Assembly (NCBI RefSeq): GCF_001584725.1
Contig: NZ_CP014606.1
Span: forward strand, 1,517,501-1,581,500
Direction: 5' to 3'
Length of the DNA stretch: 64,000 nt
Source of the DNA: an endosymbiont 'TC1' of Trimyema compressum
GTDB lineage: Bacteria > Bacillota > TC1
Position 1 is the stretch's first letter. The number at the start of each line of letters is the position of its first letter. Below, piece after piece: positions 37,367 to 46,791 of the stretch. The translations under genes were made by a program, and so were the position numbers. A model generated the notes under the pieces. The model was given only the letters and a program-made list of their open reading frames with translations. It ran no database searches and was not told where the DNA came from.

Positions 37367-38997
37367 CTATTTTCCTTCTTTCATTCCTATAAATTCCCGC
37401 AATAGTGAAAATGGAGGTACCCATATATCATCTAATACATCAAAGTACTTTAATATATTTAATAATCTCTGTGCCTCCATATAAGCAGGAGAGTCTTTTT
37501 TTATCTCTTTTAAAATAGGTTCTTCATAGCCTTTCAAAACACTGAGTTCATAAAAAAGGTGTGAGTTAAAGTGAACATTAGCCAATTCCCGAAATTGAAA
37601 AACTTGACCTTCTTCACCTTTTCTTACTTTTGGCCACAAAGCCAATGTATCTTCTGGACTTAAATTACGATCTCTATTGTCCCTAACAATACGTCTAATT
37701 AAACGTGCTTCAGACACTCTAATGTGATTGTATTGATCAATATATTTAATTGAGTCAAGGTAGTCACATAAACCATATACTTCAAATGACTTGGAACTCT
37801 ATTCGTCAATCTTGGATTTAAACCATGAATACCTTCAATTATAATTGGTGAACCCGGTTCCTTTGTAAATAATTGACCCCTATACTCTCTCATTCCAGTC
37901 TTAAAGTTAAAGGAAGGAACAGGAATAGTTGTTCCCGATATTAAGGATTCTAAATCCTTTTGAAACAGAGGAATGTCAATAGCATCCACTGCCTCAAAAT
38001 CTGGTTCTCCATCAGGACCCAGTGGTGTTTGGTCGCGATTCAAATAATAGTCATCCATAGAAATTATAATAGGCTTTTTGCCATTTACTTCAAGAGCAAT
38101 GGCAAGCTTATTCGTAAAAGTAGTCTTACCTGATGATGATGGTCCAGCAACAATAACTAAGTGATATTTATGACAATTATCGGTAATATGCTTGGCAATC
38201 TCTGCAATTTTTTTCTTGGAGAGCTTCCCCCAGTAAAACAATTTCTTTTCCATGTCCTGCATCAATTTGTCTATTAAGAGAGCTTGTATAAGATACTTCT
38301 AAAAAATCACTAATTCTCTTTGTATCTTCAATAACATCAAAAAATTTTGGTAACTCTTTAAAGGGAAATAATTCTTCGCCTGTTAATATATTAGGAAGTC
38401 TCAATAAAAAGCCCGGCATATAATATGCTAAATCAAAAATTTTAGTAACCCAGTAGAGGGAACTAGAGCTCCATAGAAATAGTCTTCTGTATCATTTAAT
38501 TTGTAAATAGGTAGTATTTTATCAAAACGATTACCATATTCCAATTTTTCTTTACAATCAGAAAAGCCTCAGAATAAATTAATAGCATCTTTCCTATCTC
38601 TCATTTCAACTTGTAAAGGAATATCTGCTGTAACTAACTCTCTCATTTTATCTCTAATAGCAAATACTTTTTCTTCAGTTAATCTTTCTTTACCTCTAAA
38701 ATAACAATAGACATTTTTAGCTACTGTATGGGATATTTCCAGTTTGCTTCTAGGATAAAGTGTTCTGGTTACATAACTTAACAGAAAATAAAGGCTACTT
38801 AAATAAACCCAATACCCCTCTCTGTGAGTTATTGGATAGCTTTCTACTCGATCGCCTTCTTTAATACGATGAATATGCGGTACAATTGTATTATTGCAAC
38901 TATAGGCAATGGAATCATAGTTTAAATACTTTTCCTGAATATAGTCAAATACTATTTTTCCTGCATCTTCTTTTGTCACCAAAAATTCGTTCATCAT
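37367..38997 (-). pseudogene. Uridine-kinase-like nucleoside kinase with N-terminal TGS/ThrRS-like domain, broken
   Basis: Four fragments in different frames make one protein of about 540 residues, the length of the clostridial two-domain nucleoside kinases. The N-terminal part (38569-38997) resembles a threonyl-tRNA-synthetase-like second domain (ISHTVAKNVYCYF). A frameshifted stretch and then GEELFPFKELPKFFDVIEDT (38177-38419) follow. The P-loop kinase part has AGPSSSGKTTFTNKL, the DDYYLNRDQTPLGPDG motif, and IIIEGIHGLNP, and the C-terminal part (37367-37717) is SEARLIRRIVRDNRDRNLSP. Indels lie near 38570, 38200-38260 and 37720. The kinase would phosphorylate uridine or a related nucleoside. 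Catalytic motifs remain recognisable, so decay is recent. Confidence 0.82.
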
Positions 38998-39058
38998 GAG
39001 CCTCCTCTACTTTAAAAAGGTTATTTACAATTATAGCATACCTAACCAACTTTTTCTT

Positions 39059-39086
39059 TTGTTTTCCCTTATTGATGGGCTATAAT
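39059..39086 (+). promoter_or_regulatory. Promoter of the RluA-type gene
   Basis: TTGTTT (39059-39064), 16 bases, then TATAAT (39081-39086), about 22 bases before the start codon, followed by GGAAAGGAGAG as ribosome binding site. A TATAAT on the opposite strand at 39030-39035 could serve the divergent kinase gene. Confidence 0.6.
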
Positions 39087-39108
39087 ATAAAAGGAAAGGA
39101 GAGCAAAA

Positions 39109-39838
39109 ATGGAAAACAACAAAAACCTTATTTATACAATCAGAAAAAATGAAGAAGGGATGTCTATCAAACAATTCCTACTTTCAATAGATGTTTCTCC
39201 TTCTTATGCTATTCGTTTGAGAAATTTAAATCAAGTCCATAAAAACAATGAAGTCCAACCTTTATGGACGCCCCTAAAAGCAGGCGATATCATAACCATT
39301 AATCCTTATCTTTTAAGACCATCAACTATAGAGCCTATTTCCATGAATCTAAACATCCTTTACGAAGATAGAGATTTTATTGCAATTGAAAAGCCTTATG
39401 ATGTTCCAACTCATCCTACAATTAGACATTTAAAAGATACTGTGGCAAATGGGGTTGCTGCTTACTTTGAAAAAAATGATTGGCTACCAATGTAAGGCCA
39501 ATCCACCGTTTAGATAAAACAACTTCGGGTATTTTATTATTTGGAAAACATACTCTAGCACAGCATAGTGTCAGTCAACAAATGACTGCTGGACAAACGT
39601 CAAAAGTCTATATAGCTCTTATTGAGAGGGAATTCCCCTATAAAAAGGAATCATTCAGCTCCCCATTGACAGGCTCCAGAACACTATTATTAAAAGAGGC
39701 GTTAGTCCTCATGGAAAAATGGGGATTACCAGTTATGAATGCTTAGCTATTAGAAATGGCTATTCACTTCTAAAACTAAAACTCTTAACAGGTAGAACAC
39801 ATCAAATCAGATTGCATAATGGACTAGCCCTTTTCTAG
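39109..39838 (+). pseudogene. RluA-family pseudouridine synthase, frameshifted and truncated
   Basis: The first frame (128 codons) has an S4-like start and the conserved DFIAIEKPYDVPTHPT. After a frameshift near 39480 the second frame has the catalytic motif RPIHRLDKTTSGILLFGK. After another near 39700 the third reads TSYECLAIRN and LLTGRTHQIRLH. It then stops at 39838, before the family's usual C-terminal H-x-G-x-P-x-x-G-D segment. The intact enzyme would make pseudouridine in rRNA or tRNA. The promoter and ribosome binding site are still well preserved. It converges with the helicase gene on the other strand. Confidence 0.86.
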
Positions 39839-39910
39839 CCCTTCGTTCCAGTTCTTTTTCCTTCGTCCACTTTAAAACAGGAGAAACCATTAACTTGTCC
39901 TCTTGCTTAC

Positions 39911-41059
39911 CTAAAAACTTCCTTTCTTTTTGGCAGTCCCTCTCAAAAACACAATAGACTTATCTTTATTTAATCCAATCTGTTGGATGTGCACATCAAC
40001 AGTTTTTCGCATACCATAAAATGCTCCTTTTTCGCTTTCAGAAACCATACAGATAACACGACCTTTCTGATAGCCTCTTCCAGTTCGGCCACTTCTATGC
40101 ATATAAATTTCCCCTGTTCTAGGCAAGTCATAGTGAATGACACCATCTGTATCAGGAATATCTAAACCTCTAGAAAAAACATCTGTAGTAATTAGAATAG
40201 CTAATGTTGCATGCCTAAAGTCTTGAAGTACCTTTTTACGTTCCTCCATGGTCATATTTGTATGTAGCTTAAATATTTTTCTTCTTTGTTTTAAGATACG
40301 ATTAACTAAACCATCAACACCCTCTGATCGATTAATGAAAACAACTGCTTTATTAATATTAAAACTTTGTAGTAAATAAAACAAACTTTGAGTTTTCCTT
40401 TGCTTATCCACCATAATATAGTAGTGTTTCACCAGTGTATTTGAGCCTTCCTCTAATTGCACCACCTCTAAATCTTCTCTATAAGATTTCATTAATTCAA
40501 TATCTTTATATTTAAAGGTTGCCGAAAAAAAATAAAGAGGCATAGTCTTCAGGGCACTTTGGATAATTGATTTAATGGCCCTTTCATTAGAGCCCCTTAG
40601 CACTTTATCACTTTCATCTATTACTAATCCTCTCAAATGACTGCTTTTTATTTTCCCATAATCCATTAATTCATTGAGTCTTGAAGGAACCCCTACTACA
40701 ATAGCAGGTTTGCTTTTTTTTAGTTTTTCAACCTGTCTTTTGACACCCACCCCATCTGGTAAAAATAGAACACTATCAGTAAAATCCTGAATAACTTTAG
40801 TTACTTGAGCACCTAACTCTTTAGTAGGGACTACAACAACAAACTGCACATATTTATTTTCTGCTTTTACTGCATCTACAATTGGCAATACATAAGCCAA
40901 TGTTTTACCGGAACCTGTAGGTGCTTCAATAACGCTACTTTTTCCCTTCAATAAAAAGGGAATAGCTCTTTCCTGAACAGGAAAAGGTTTATCAGATCCT
41001 TTTTCAGTTAATATTTTAGTTAAGGATTCATTAATCCCTAACTTTCTAAAGTCACTCAC
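39911..41059 (-). CDS. DEAD-box-type ATP-dependent RNA helicase
   Basis: A 382-residue helicase core without a long C-terminal extension. Motif I is APTGSGKTLAYVLP, Ia PTKELGAQV, II is DESD in place of DEAD, III SATF, with FINRSEGVDGLVNRIL, TTDVFSRGLDIPD (motif V) and HRSGRTGRGY (motif VI). The upstream Q-motif is in FPVQERAIPFLLKG. The DESD variant conserves the metal-binding Asp and Glu. It probably remodels RNA or ribosome assembly intermediates; the subfamily is not clear. It ends an operon with a HAD phosphatase and queH (1- and 9-base gaps). Confidence 0.9.
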   Translation of the reverse strand: MSDFRKLGINESLTKILTEKGSDKPFPVQERAIPFLLKGKSSVIEAPTGSGKTLAYVLPIVDAVKAENKYVQFVVVVPTKELGAQVTKVIQDFTDSVLFLPDGVGVKRQVEKLKKSKPAIVVGVPSRLNELMDYGKIKSSHLRGLVIDESDKVLRGSNERAIKSIIQSALKTMPLYFFSATFKYKDIELMKSYREDLEVVQLEEGSNTLVKHYYIMVDKQRKTQSLFYLLQSFNINKAVVFINRSEGVDGLVNRILKQRRKIFKLHTNMTMEERKKVLQDFRHATLAILITTDVFSRGLDIPDTDGVIHYDLPRTGEIYMHRSGRTGRGYQKGRVICMVSESEKGAFYGMRKTVDVHIQQIGLNKDKSIVFLRGTAKKKGSF

Positions 41060-41060
41060 T

Positions 41061-41717
41061 TTAATCTCCTAATAAGAAAGATGATAATTCTGAAACATTC
41101 TTAACCAAATGATCAACCGCAACTACCTCTAACTCTGCTGAACTGCCATAACCATACAGTACACCTAAACAATCAATACCATTTTCATGAGCCCCAATAA
41201 CATCATGATCTCTATCACCTATCATCAAAATTTCTTTTTTATCGACAGGCTCAATAACATCTAAAAGGCTAGTAATAACTTGGCTTTTCGTACGAATACG
41301 TCCATCAAAAGTAGCTCCTTTAATTTTCTTAAAATAAGGTTTAATTTTAAAATAATCTAAAACAGTTAAAGCACTGGTCTCTGGTTTTGCTGTAGCAATA
41401 TAAATTTCAATATCCTTCTTTTGGTCTAGACGCTGTAACAATGGCTTAACTCCTTCATAAAGTGTATTTTCATAAATACCTAAAGGAATAAAACGTTCTC
41501 TAAAATAGCCAATCATTGTAGCAGCATCTTTTTCACTTAAGCCTAACTTATTTATAAAGGAATCCCATAAGAGTGGTCCTACAAAGCTTTGCAAAAAAGC
41601 TTCTGTAGGTTTCTCTAACCCCATTTTATCAATAGCATAATAAAGAGATTTCATAATGCCTTCTTTAGAATCACTTAAGGTACCATCTAAATCAAAAAAT
41701 ATTTTTTTATACGTCAT
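41061..41717 (-). CDS. HAD-superfamily hydrolase (phosphoglycolate-phosphatase-like)
   Basis: A 218-residue HAD hydrolase with a helical cap (about 15-80). Motif I is FFDLDGTLSDS, with nucleophile Asp and acid Asp. Motif II is in IATAKP, motif III is the Lys in RTKSQVI, and motif IV is GDRDHDVIGAHENG. These match the Gph/PpaX-like group, which removes phosphate from phosphoglycolate or pyrophosphate. The substrate is not decided by sequence. The frame is intact and closely packed with the neighbouring genes. Confidence 0.9.
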   Translation of the reverse strand: MTYKKIFFDLDGTLSDSKEGIMKSLYYAIDKMGLEKPTEAFLQSFVGPLLWDSFINKLGLSEKDAATMIGYFRERFIPLGIYENTLYEGVKPLLQRLDQKKDIEIYIATAKPETSALTVLDYFKIKPYFKKIKGATFDGRIRTKSQVITSLLDVIEPVDKKEILMIGDRDHDVIGAHENGIDCLGVLYGYGSSAELEVVAVDHLVKNVSELSSFLLGD

Positions 41718-41726
41718 TTCTCTGCC

Positions 41727-42332
41727 TCATTTCTTCCTTTGACTATATATACAACCACAGTAATCCTGTCGGTAAAATTTTTCTTTTTGAGATATTTCTA
41801 ATGACCGTTTATAGCCTTCTTTTTTCTTAAAATCACTAACCAAATATTCAATGTTATACTCTTTCTCAAGAGTCTGTCCCAAGGTATTAATGTAGTTAAC
41901 ATTTTTATGAGGGCTAACGGTAAGGGTTGTTGCAAGAAATTGAAAATTATATTCCTCTCCAAACTCAGCAGTTTTTCTTAAACGCATTTCAAAACATTTA
42001 AGGCAACGCTGCCCACCTTCAACTTCCAATTCTAATCCCTTAGCTAACCTAAAGAAAATCTCTGCTTCATAATCCCCTTCAACAAACGGTACATTCATTT
42101 TTGCCAAATATTTTTGTTGTTCATCTCTTCTTTTAAAATATTCAGCATCAGGATAAATATTAGGATTATAGTAAAAAACAGTGATTTCAAAGTAAGGTTG
42201 CAATTTTTCAATTACACTAGCACTACAAGGACCGCAACAACTATGTAATAAAAGGCTTTTCTTTCCTTTAAAATCCGCTATCTTTTTTTCAATTATCTGA
42301 TTATAATTTATTTTCTCACTCATTTTTTTCAC
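41727..42332 (-). CDS. queH: Epoxyqueuosine reductase QueH
   Basis: A 201-residue iron-sulfur protein of the former DUF208 family, which reduces epoxyqueuosine to queuosine in tRNA. The cysteine pattern is diagnostic: HSCCGPCSASV near the N-terminus, GGQRCLKCFEMRL in the middle and YCGCIYSQRKK at the C-terminus. The phosphate-binding region FYYNPNIYPDAEYFKRRDEQ follows the first motif. It is the first gene of a three-gene unit with the HAD phosphatase and helicase. The frame is intact. Confidence 0.94.
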   Translation of the reverse strand: MKKMSEKINYNQIIEKKIADFKGKKSLLLHSCCGPCSASVIEKLQPYFEITVFYYNPNIYPDAEYFKRRDEQQKYLAKMNVPFVEGDYEAEIFFRLAKGLELEVEGGQRCLKCFEMRLRKTAEFGEEYNFQFLATTLTVSPHKNVNYINTLGQTLEKEYNIEYLVSDFKKKEGYKRSLEISQKEKFYRQDYCGCIYSQRKK

Positions 42333-42356
42333 CCTCTTTTATTATAACACATAACA

Positions 42357-42398
42357 AAACAGCTGGTAGAATTTCAATATAAATTCTACCAGCTGTTT
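42357..42398 (-). terminator. Strong terminator after the radical-SAM gene
   Basis: A perfect 18-bp stem (42357-42374 with 42381-42398) over a 6-base loop, followed on the minus strand by TGTTATG after the T-rich arm end. It separates the radical-SAM pseudogene from queH. Confidence 0.8.
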
Positions 42399-42416
42399 CC
42401 CTATTAAAGGTGACGC

Positions 42417-43464
42417 TTACCGGTTCTTCTCTTTTACATATTCTGAAGTTAAAGGAATCATTGTGTCGTCCCCTCTTCTTAAGGATGTAAAGCCAGCTTC
42501 ATACAACATGGTTCTACAACCTGACATATCTAAACCTCGGCCCTTATCTGTATTGGCTACTGTGTCTCTAGGATTAGTTCCCCTTTCAGCTGTAATAACG
42601 CTTGCACCAGCAACGAGACATAATAATGTTGGTTCATGAATGGACATATACTTCACACTTTCACTTGGAATGGTTACTAGGGTTAAAACAGCAACAATCT
42701 GAGCTAATCTCATCTCAGTAATCCTGCCCCTTACTTTCCAAAGGCACCCCTTTTAACTGCAACTCGCCTCATAGCAGCATGTTGAAAACACCCTAAATCG
42801 ATTCCTATAAACATATTTTCGACAATTTCTTCATTGGTGTGTTCAGGACCAAGAGGTTCACAACATGTATATAAATCTAAACCTGATGCTACAATATTTT
42901 TCAAAGTTACAATTCTATCTCCTTTACTTAAACCCGTATCAACACCTTCTCGCAACCCGACAGACATGATAAGCTCCATTTGCACCTGCATCCCTAAAAA
43001 GATTAAATGTTTCCGTATCAGTATCCCCAACATTAACCCATATTTGAGTATGGCTTGGAATTGCTCCACGAACTAAGTCTATAATTCTAATCATTTTCTC
43101 TTTATCATAAGTATGCATTGCCATTAAAAACAAAGCATAGAGATCACCATCGTCTGTTAAAGCCTTGGCTTCTGCTATAATTTCCTCATCCGTTAAGGAT
43201 TGTTCCGTAAAAATAGCCTGATTTTCACCGAATACACAGAACTGACAGTTGCCAATACAGGGTGAAATATCAAGTCCAATTTGACCCAAAATCAAACCTG
43301 AATTTTCTGCTTTCTTTCTTGAAAGAACCATCTGCAACGGCCTTAATTAATCCAGTTTCAAAAGAAGTTTCTGAAAAAGATAATAGATAAATACAGTCTT
43401 CTTTAGTCACAGTTGCTCCCTCTAAACATGCTTTTAATATTTTCTCCAATCTTTTTTCAATCAT
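42417..43464 (-). pseudogene. Biotin-synthase-like radical SAM protein, broken
   Basis: The fragments together give about 345 residues. They run from an N-terminal helical part (MIEKRLEKILKACLEGATVT) and the 4Fe-4S radical motif CIGNCQFCVFGE (C-x3-C-x2-C) to TIM-barrel segments such as IWVNVGDTDTETFNLFRDAG, CEPLGPEHTNEEIV and IHEPTLLCLVAGAS. The last part, GCRTMLYEAGFTSLRRGDDT, resembles the C-terminus of BioB/HydE/PylB relatives. Frames change near 43310 and 42970, and there is a stop and shift near 42725. The exact reaction cannot be named. The radical SAM cysteines themselves are preserved. It is bounded by a good terminator. Confidence 0.8.
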
Positions 43465-43656
43465 TTGGCACCTCCTTTATCATTTCGATGCTATTATATC
43501 TCATACAAGGACTGCATTCATTGTAAAAGAATACAAACATGACAAAAATATGTTTGATTTTGATAGCTATATTAGTCACTTTTCACTAATGCTTTATTTT
43601 ATTTTATGAAAATTTTATTAATCATATATTTTAAAGTCATATGAACTATAAAATGT

Positions 43657-43662
43657 TATAAT
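43657..43662 (+). promoter_or_regulatory. -10 element of the Nif3-like gene
   Basis: TATAAT lies 36 bases before the ATG at 43698, with GGAGAG as ribosome binding site. A convincing -35 at the right distance is not seen; TTAAAG lies 20 bases upstream. Confidence 0.45.
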
Positions 43663-43697
43663 AGCCATAAACTAAATAACTACGTAAAGGAGAGCAA

Positions 43698-44444
43698 ATG
43701 ATTTATAATGACCTTAAAGAAAAACTAGTATCATTATTTGATGCTAGCAAACTATCCCATAATGATAATGAATGGGGTTTTATTAATGAAAATAATGCTG
43801 ATATAAAAAAATAGGATATTGTGTCATTTTAACACCTAAAGCCATTGAGAAAGCCTATAAACATAAGGTGGATTTACTATTAACCCACCAACGCATGGAC
43901 ATTTATTTTTGATATGGCTGAGGAATGCTATGAACGCCTGCAAGCCTACAATATGACCCATTGTTTTTTCATGCCCCTCTTGATGATGCTGATTTTGGAA
44001 CCAGTAGCTCCCTAGCCAATTCCCTCAATCTCACTCAAAAATCAAAAAAGGTTATTCCCTATGAAGAACACTATTATGCAGGTGTCATTGGTACTTTAGA
44101 AGCACCCGCAACTTTCTCTTTTTTTAAGAGATAATTTAATCACAATTTTAGATGAACCAATTAGAGCATACAAAAATAAGAAAGGCTTAATTTCTAAGGT
44201 CTGTATTATGGCTGGTGCCGGTAATATGACACCAGACATGCAACTAGCTATTGATGAAGACTGTGATGCCTACATTACCGGAGAATACAACCTTTACTCA
44301 GAACTTTTCGGAAAATTTACCGGCATTAATCTTTTAATTGGCAGTCACGCTAATACTGAAATCTTAGGTATCAAAAATCTAGCAAAACTACTTATTGCAG
44401 GCACTGATGTAAAAGCCATTAAAATAAAAGAAAAAAACTATTAA
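43698..44444 (+). pseudogene. Nif3-like dinuclear metal-binding protein (DUF34), broken
   Basis: The beginning reads MIYNDLKEKLVSLFDASKLS, with a TAG stop in SADIKK-stop near 43813. Pieces in other frames cover LLLTHQRMD-like and AYNMTHCFF segments. The last 78 codons (44208-44444) are open: GAGNMTPDMQLAIDEDCDAY, ITGE and GSHANTEILGIKNLAKLL, the Nif3 C-terminal metal motif region. At least four lesions are present. Nif3 proteins are widespread two-metal hydrolase-like proteins of uncertain function. Promoter and terminator remain. Confidence 0.82.
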
Positions 44445-44457
44445 TACAAAACATAAA

Positions 44458-44490
44458 AAGACGCTTGCTGAAGCAAGTGTCTTCGTTTTT
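44458..44490 (+). terminator. Terminator of the Nif3-like gene
   Basis: A 12-bp stem (44458-44469 with 44472-44483, one G-U type mismatch), then CGTTTTT. It lies 13 bases after the stop codon on the plus strand. Confidence 0.85.
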
Positions 44491-44503
44491 AAACATCTAA
44501 TTA

Positions 44504-44677
44504 TTATTGCTGCTTAATATTAAGACCAATAAAAGCCCCTGAAAATAAGGAACTGATTAAACCTAAAACAATGGTTAACCAGATTATTTTTAGAAAGTAA
44601 ATAACCCATGCAAAAAGTAAAGTCACAATACCAATAAGCAAAAATATTCTGCCAATAGATTGTATTCTATTCTTCAT
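44504..44677 (-). CDS. Small two-helix membrane protein
   Basis: A 57-codon gene starting MKNRIQSIGRIFLLIGIVTL. Two predicted transmembrane helices (about residues 8-26 and 29-50) are followed by the short polar end NIKQQ. The stop is a double TAA. Its ATG overlaps the last codons and stop of the DJ-1-like gene by 11 bases, which supports translational coupling and real coding. Composition is strongly hydrophobic and I recognise no family. It could be a small accessory protein of the upstream ECF transporter operon or an independent membrane peptide. Confidence 0.6.
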   Translation of the reverse strand: MKNRIQSIGRIFLLIGIVTLLFAWVIYFLKIIWLTIVLGLISSLFSGAFIGLNIKQQ

Positions 44678-45239
44678 TTACACTAACCTCTTCGCATTTT
44701 CCTTTCCATTCACTTTGGATCCTTTTACGGACTTCTTTTCCTTTTAGTTTTTCCAATATTGCAAAAGCGAATAATGCACTTGAACTTGGGCTTTGTGCAG
44801 TAATAAGCTGTCTATCAACAACTACTTTTTTATCAATAAAATTGCCTGTTTCCAGTTCTTTTTCCATTCCTTGAAAACACGTATAGTCATAGCCTTTCAA
44901 CAAGCCTACTTCTTCAAGGACTAAAGGAGCCTCGCAAATAGCGCCAATATAGCCTCCATTATCATAAGCATCTCTGACCAATTTTTTTACAAAGATTGAA
45001 CTTCTCAAACGATTAACCCCAGCTTTTCCTCCTGGAAGAATAATGGCTGATTGTTCTTTGCTATCAACTTCTTCAATTTTTCCATGTGCATATATTGTCA
45101 AATTTCTTACACTATGGAGTTTTCTATTTCCAGTTACTGAAATTAAAGAAACATCTTCAATGTCCCCTCTTTTTAAAATATCAAAAACAGTTACTACCTC
45201 TGTTTCTTCAAATCCTGATGCTAACAAAATACTAATCAT
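44667..45239 (-). CDS. DJ-1/PfpI family protein
   Basis: A 190-residue protein of the glutamine-amidotransferase-like superfamily. The start MISILLASGFEETEVVTVFD contains the conserved Glu, and the nucleophile elbow is in GGYIGAICEAPLVLEE, with the Cys. The C-terminal ITAQSPSSSALFAFAILEKL is typical of the DJ-1/YajL/ThiJ group, which acts as a stress-protective protein or a glyoxalase-type enzyme. It is one base after truA and ends over the start of the small membrane gene. The frame is intact. Confidence 0.9.
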   Translation of the reverse strand: MISILLASGFEETEVVTVFDILKRGDIEDVSLISVTGNRKLHSVRNLTIYAHGKIEEVDSKEQSAIILPGGKAGVNRLRSSIFVKKLVRDAYDNGGYIGAICEAPLVLEEVGLLKGYDYTCFQGMEKELETGNFIDKKVVVDRQLITAQSPSSSALFAFAILEKLKGKEVRKRIQSEWKGKCEEVSVNEE

Positions 45240-45240
45240 G

Positions 45241-45993
45241 TTAACTTAACACCCCTTTTTCGTATATTATTTCTTGCAACACGAGACCTTTGCTAGGTGC
45301 AGTCTTTCCCAGTGTCTCTCTTCTTAAAGTATTAAAGCTTTTTAAAAATACATCCTCCTTTAAAAAACCTCTACCAATATCAACTAGTGTTCCAGCAATA
45401 ATGCGAATCATATTATATAAAAAACCATTACCTGTAATTGAAAGTGTAATGATATTATTATCCTCAAATAATACAGCTTCAAAAATCTGCCTAACGTGGG
45501 TTTTAACAGAAGAACCTGTAGCACAAAAAGCTCTGAAGTTATGTTCTCCCTCTATAGTTTTAAAAGCTTTTGTCATTTTTTCAATGTCTAAAGACTGTGA
45601 AAAATGATAAGTAAATGGTAACACAAACACATTAGGCACCTTATTTATATCAATTCTATAAAGATATTTTTTCTTCAGAACCTGATAGCGTACATGAAAA
45701 TCATCTGGAACAAAATAACTTTCATAAATTCTGATGGTTTCTGGTAGCAGATCATTTAAAATAGGCACATATTTCTCATAAGGAATCTTTTTACGGGTTC
45801 TAAATTGAATCATCTGACCTTGGGCATGGACACCAGAATCTGTGCGACTGGCACCAATAATCGTAAGAGGTTCTTCCACAACCTTCATAATAGACTGTTC
45901 CAAAATATGTTCAATCGTATTATCTGTATTTTTCTGTCTTTGGAAACCATTATAGCCATTACCATTATAGCCCACTTTTAGTACTATATTCAT
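45241..45993 (-). CDS. truA: tRNA pseudouridine synthase A
   Basis: A 250-residue enzyme that modifies positions 38-40 in tRNA anticodon arms. The catalytic Asp is in IGASRTDSGVHAQGQMIQF; GEHNFRAFC, ITGNGFLYNMIRIIAGTLVD and GKTAPSKGLVLQEI are the other conserved blocks. It starts next to the ecfT stop, in the conserved ecfA1-ecfA2-ecfT-truA order. Unlike the RluA-type gene in this window, it is intact. Confidence 0.97.
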   Translation of the reverse strand: MNIVLKVGYNGNGYNGFQRQKNTDNTIEHILEQSIMKVVEEPLTIIGASRTDSGVHAQGQMIQFRTRKKIPYEKYVPILNDLLPETIRIYESYFVPDDFHVRYQVLKKKYLYRIDINKVPNVFVLPFTYHFSQSLDIEKMTKAFKTIEGEHNFRAFCATGSSVKTHVRQIFEAVLFEDNNIITLSITGNGFLYNMIRIIAGTLVDIGRGFLKEDVFLKSFNTLRRETLGKTAPSKGLVLQEIIYEKGVLS

Positions 45994-46791
45994 TTAAATA
46001 ACACTCCTAATAATTAGAGCTACTAAAATTAACAAGAATAAGAGCAGTACAAATACATCATTTTTTTTATAATGAAGCTCTTTAAATTTCGTTCTGCCTC
46101 TATCTCCTTTATATCCTCTAGCCTCCATTGCCAAAGCTAAATCATCAGCTCTTGTAAGCGCATTTATAAATAAAGGAATGAGAATAGGAACTAAAGCCTT
46201 TACTCTTCTCAATAAATTACCTGTTTCAAAATCAGCACCACGAGCTTTCTGAGCCTTCATAATTTTGTCTGTTTCATCCACTAATGTAGGAATAAATCTC
46301 AGAGCAATACTCATCATCATAGCTATTTCATGAGCGGGAACTTTAATTATTTTAAGAGGGGATAGTAGTCCCTCAATGCCATTTGTTAAATTAATAGGTG
46401 ATGTTGTTAATGTTAATAAGGAAGTAAAAATAACCAAGAAAAAAATTCTCAAAGCCATAAAGGCAGCTACACTTAAACCCTCCCAAGCAATATGAATGAA
46501 GCCAAACTCAAAAATTGGTGTTCCCTTGGTAAAAAAGATATTCATAATTGCTGTTAATATAATTAAAAGTAAAATTGGTTTTAACCCTTTGATTATTTTC
46601 TTAATTGGAATTTTAGATACATAGATTGTTCCTAAAGTCATTAGTAAAACAAAAATATATTCATATAAAAACTGTACAAAAAAAATGCCAATCATAAATA
46701 TCATTGCACAGATAATCTTAGTTCTGGGATCTAAACGATGAACAAAGGACTCTCTATACAAATATTGCCCAATAGTTATATCTTTAAGCAT
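45994..46791 (-). CDS. ecfT: Energy-coupling factor transporter transmembrane protein EcfT
   Basis: A 265-residue membrane protein with about five or six helices. The two coupling motifs with Ala-Arg-Gly that contact the ATPases are in KAQKARGADFETG and AMEARGYKGDRGR. It joins EcfA1, EcfA2 and interchangeable S subunits to import vitamins and similar small nutrients. Its start overlaps the ecfA2 end by 8 bases. No S subunit gene is nearby, so this is a group II module serving S components encoded elsewhere. Confidence 0.95.
   Translation of the reverse strand: MLKDITIGQYLYRESFVHRLDPRTKIICAMIFMIGIFFVQFLYEYIFVLLMTLGTIYVSKIPIKKIIKGLKPILLLIILTAIMNIFFTKGTPIFEFGFIHIAWEGLSVAAFMALRIFFLVIFTSLLTLTTSPINLTNGIEGLLSPLKIIKVPAHEIAMMMSIALRFIPTLVDETDKIMKAQKARGADFETGNLLRRVKALVPILIPLFINALTRADDLALAMEARGYKGDRGRTKFKELHYKKNDVFVLLLFLLILVALIIRSVI

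Noticed and set aside
41061-42332. Defence island centred on the helicase and HAD genes
   Set aside because: The helicase is a DEAD-box RNA helicase, and queH and the HAD protein are housekeeping. No nuclease or defence partner is adjacent.
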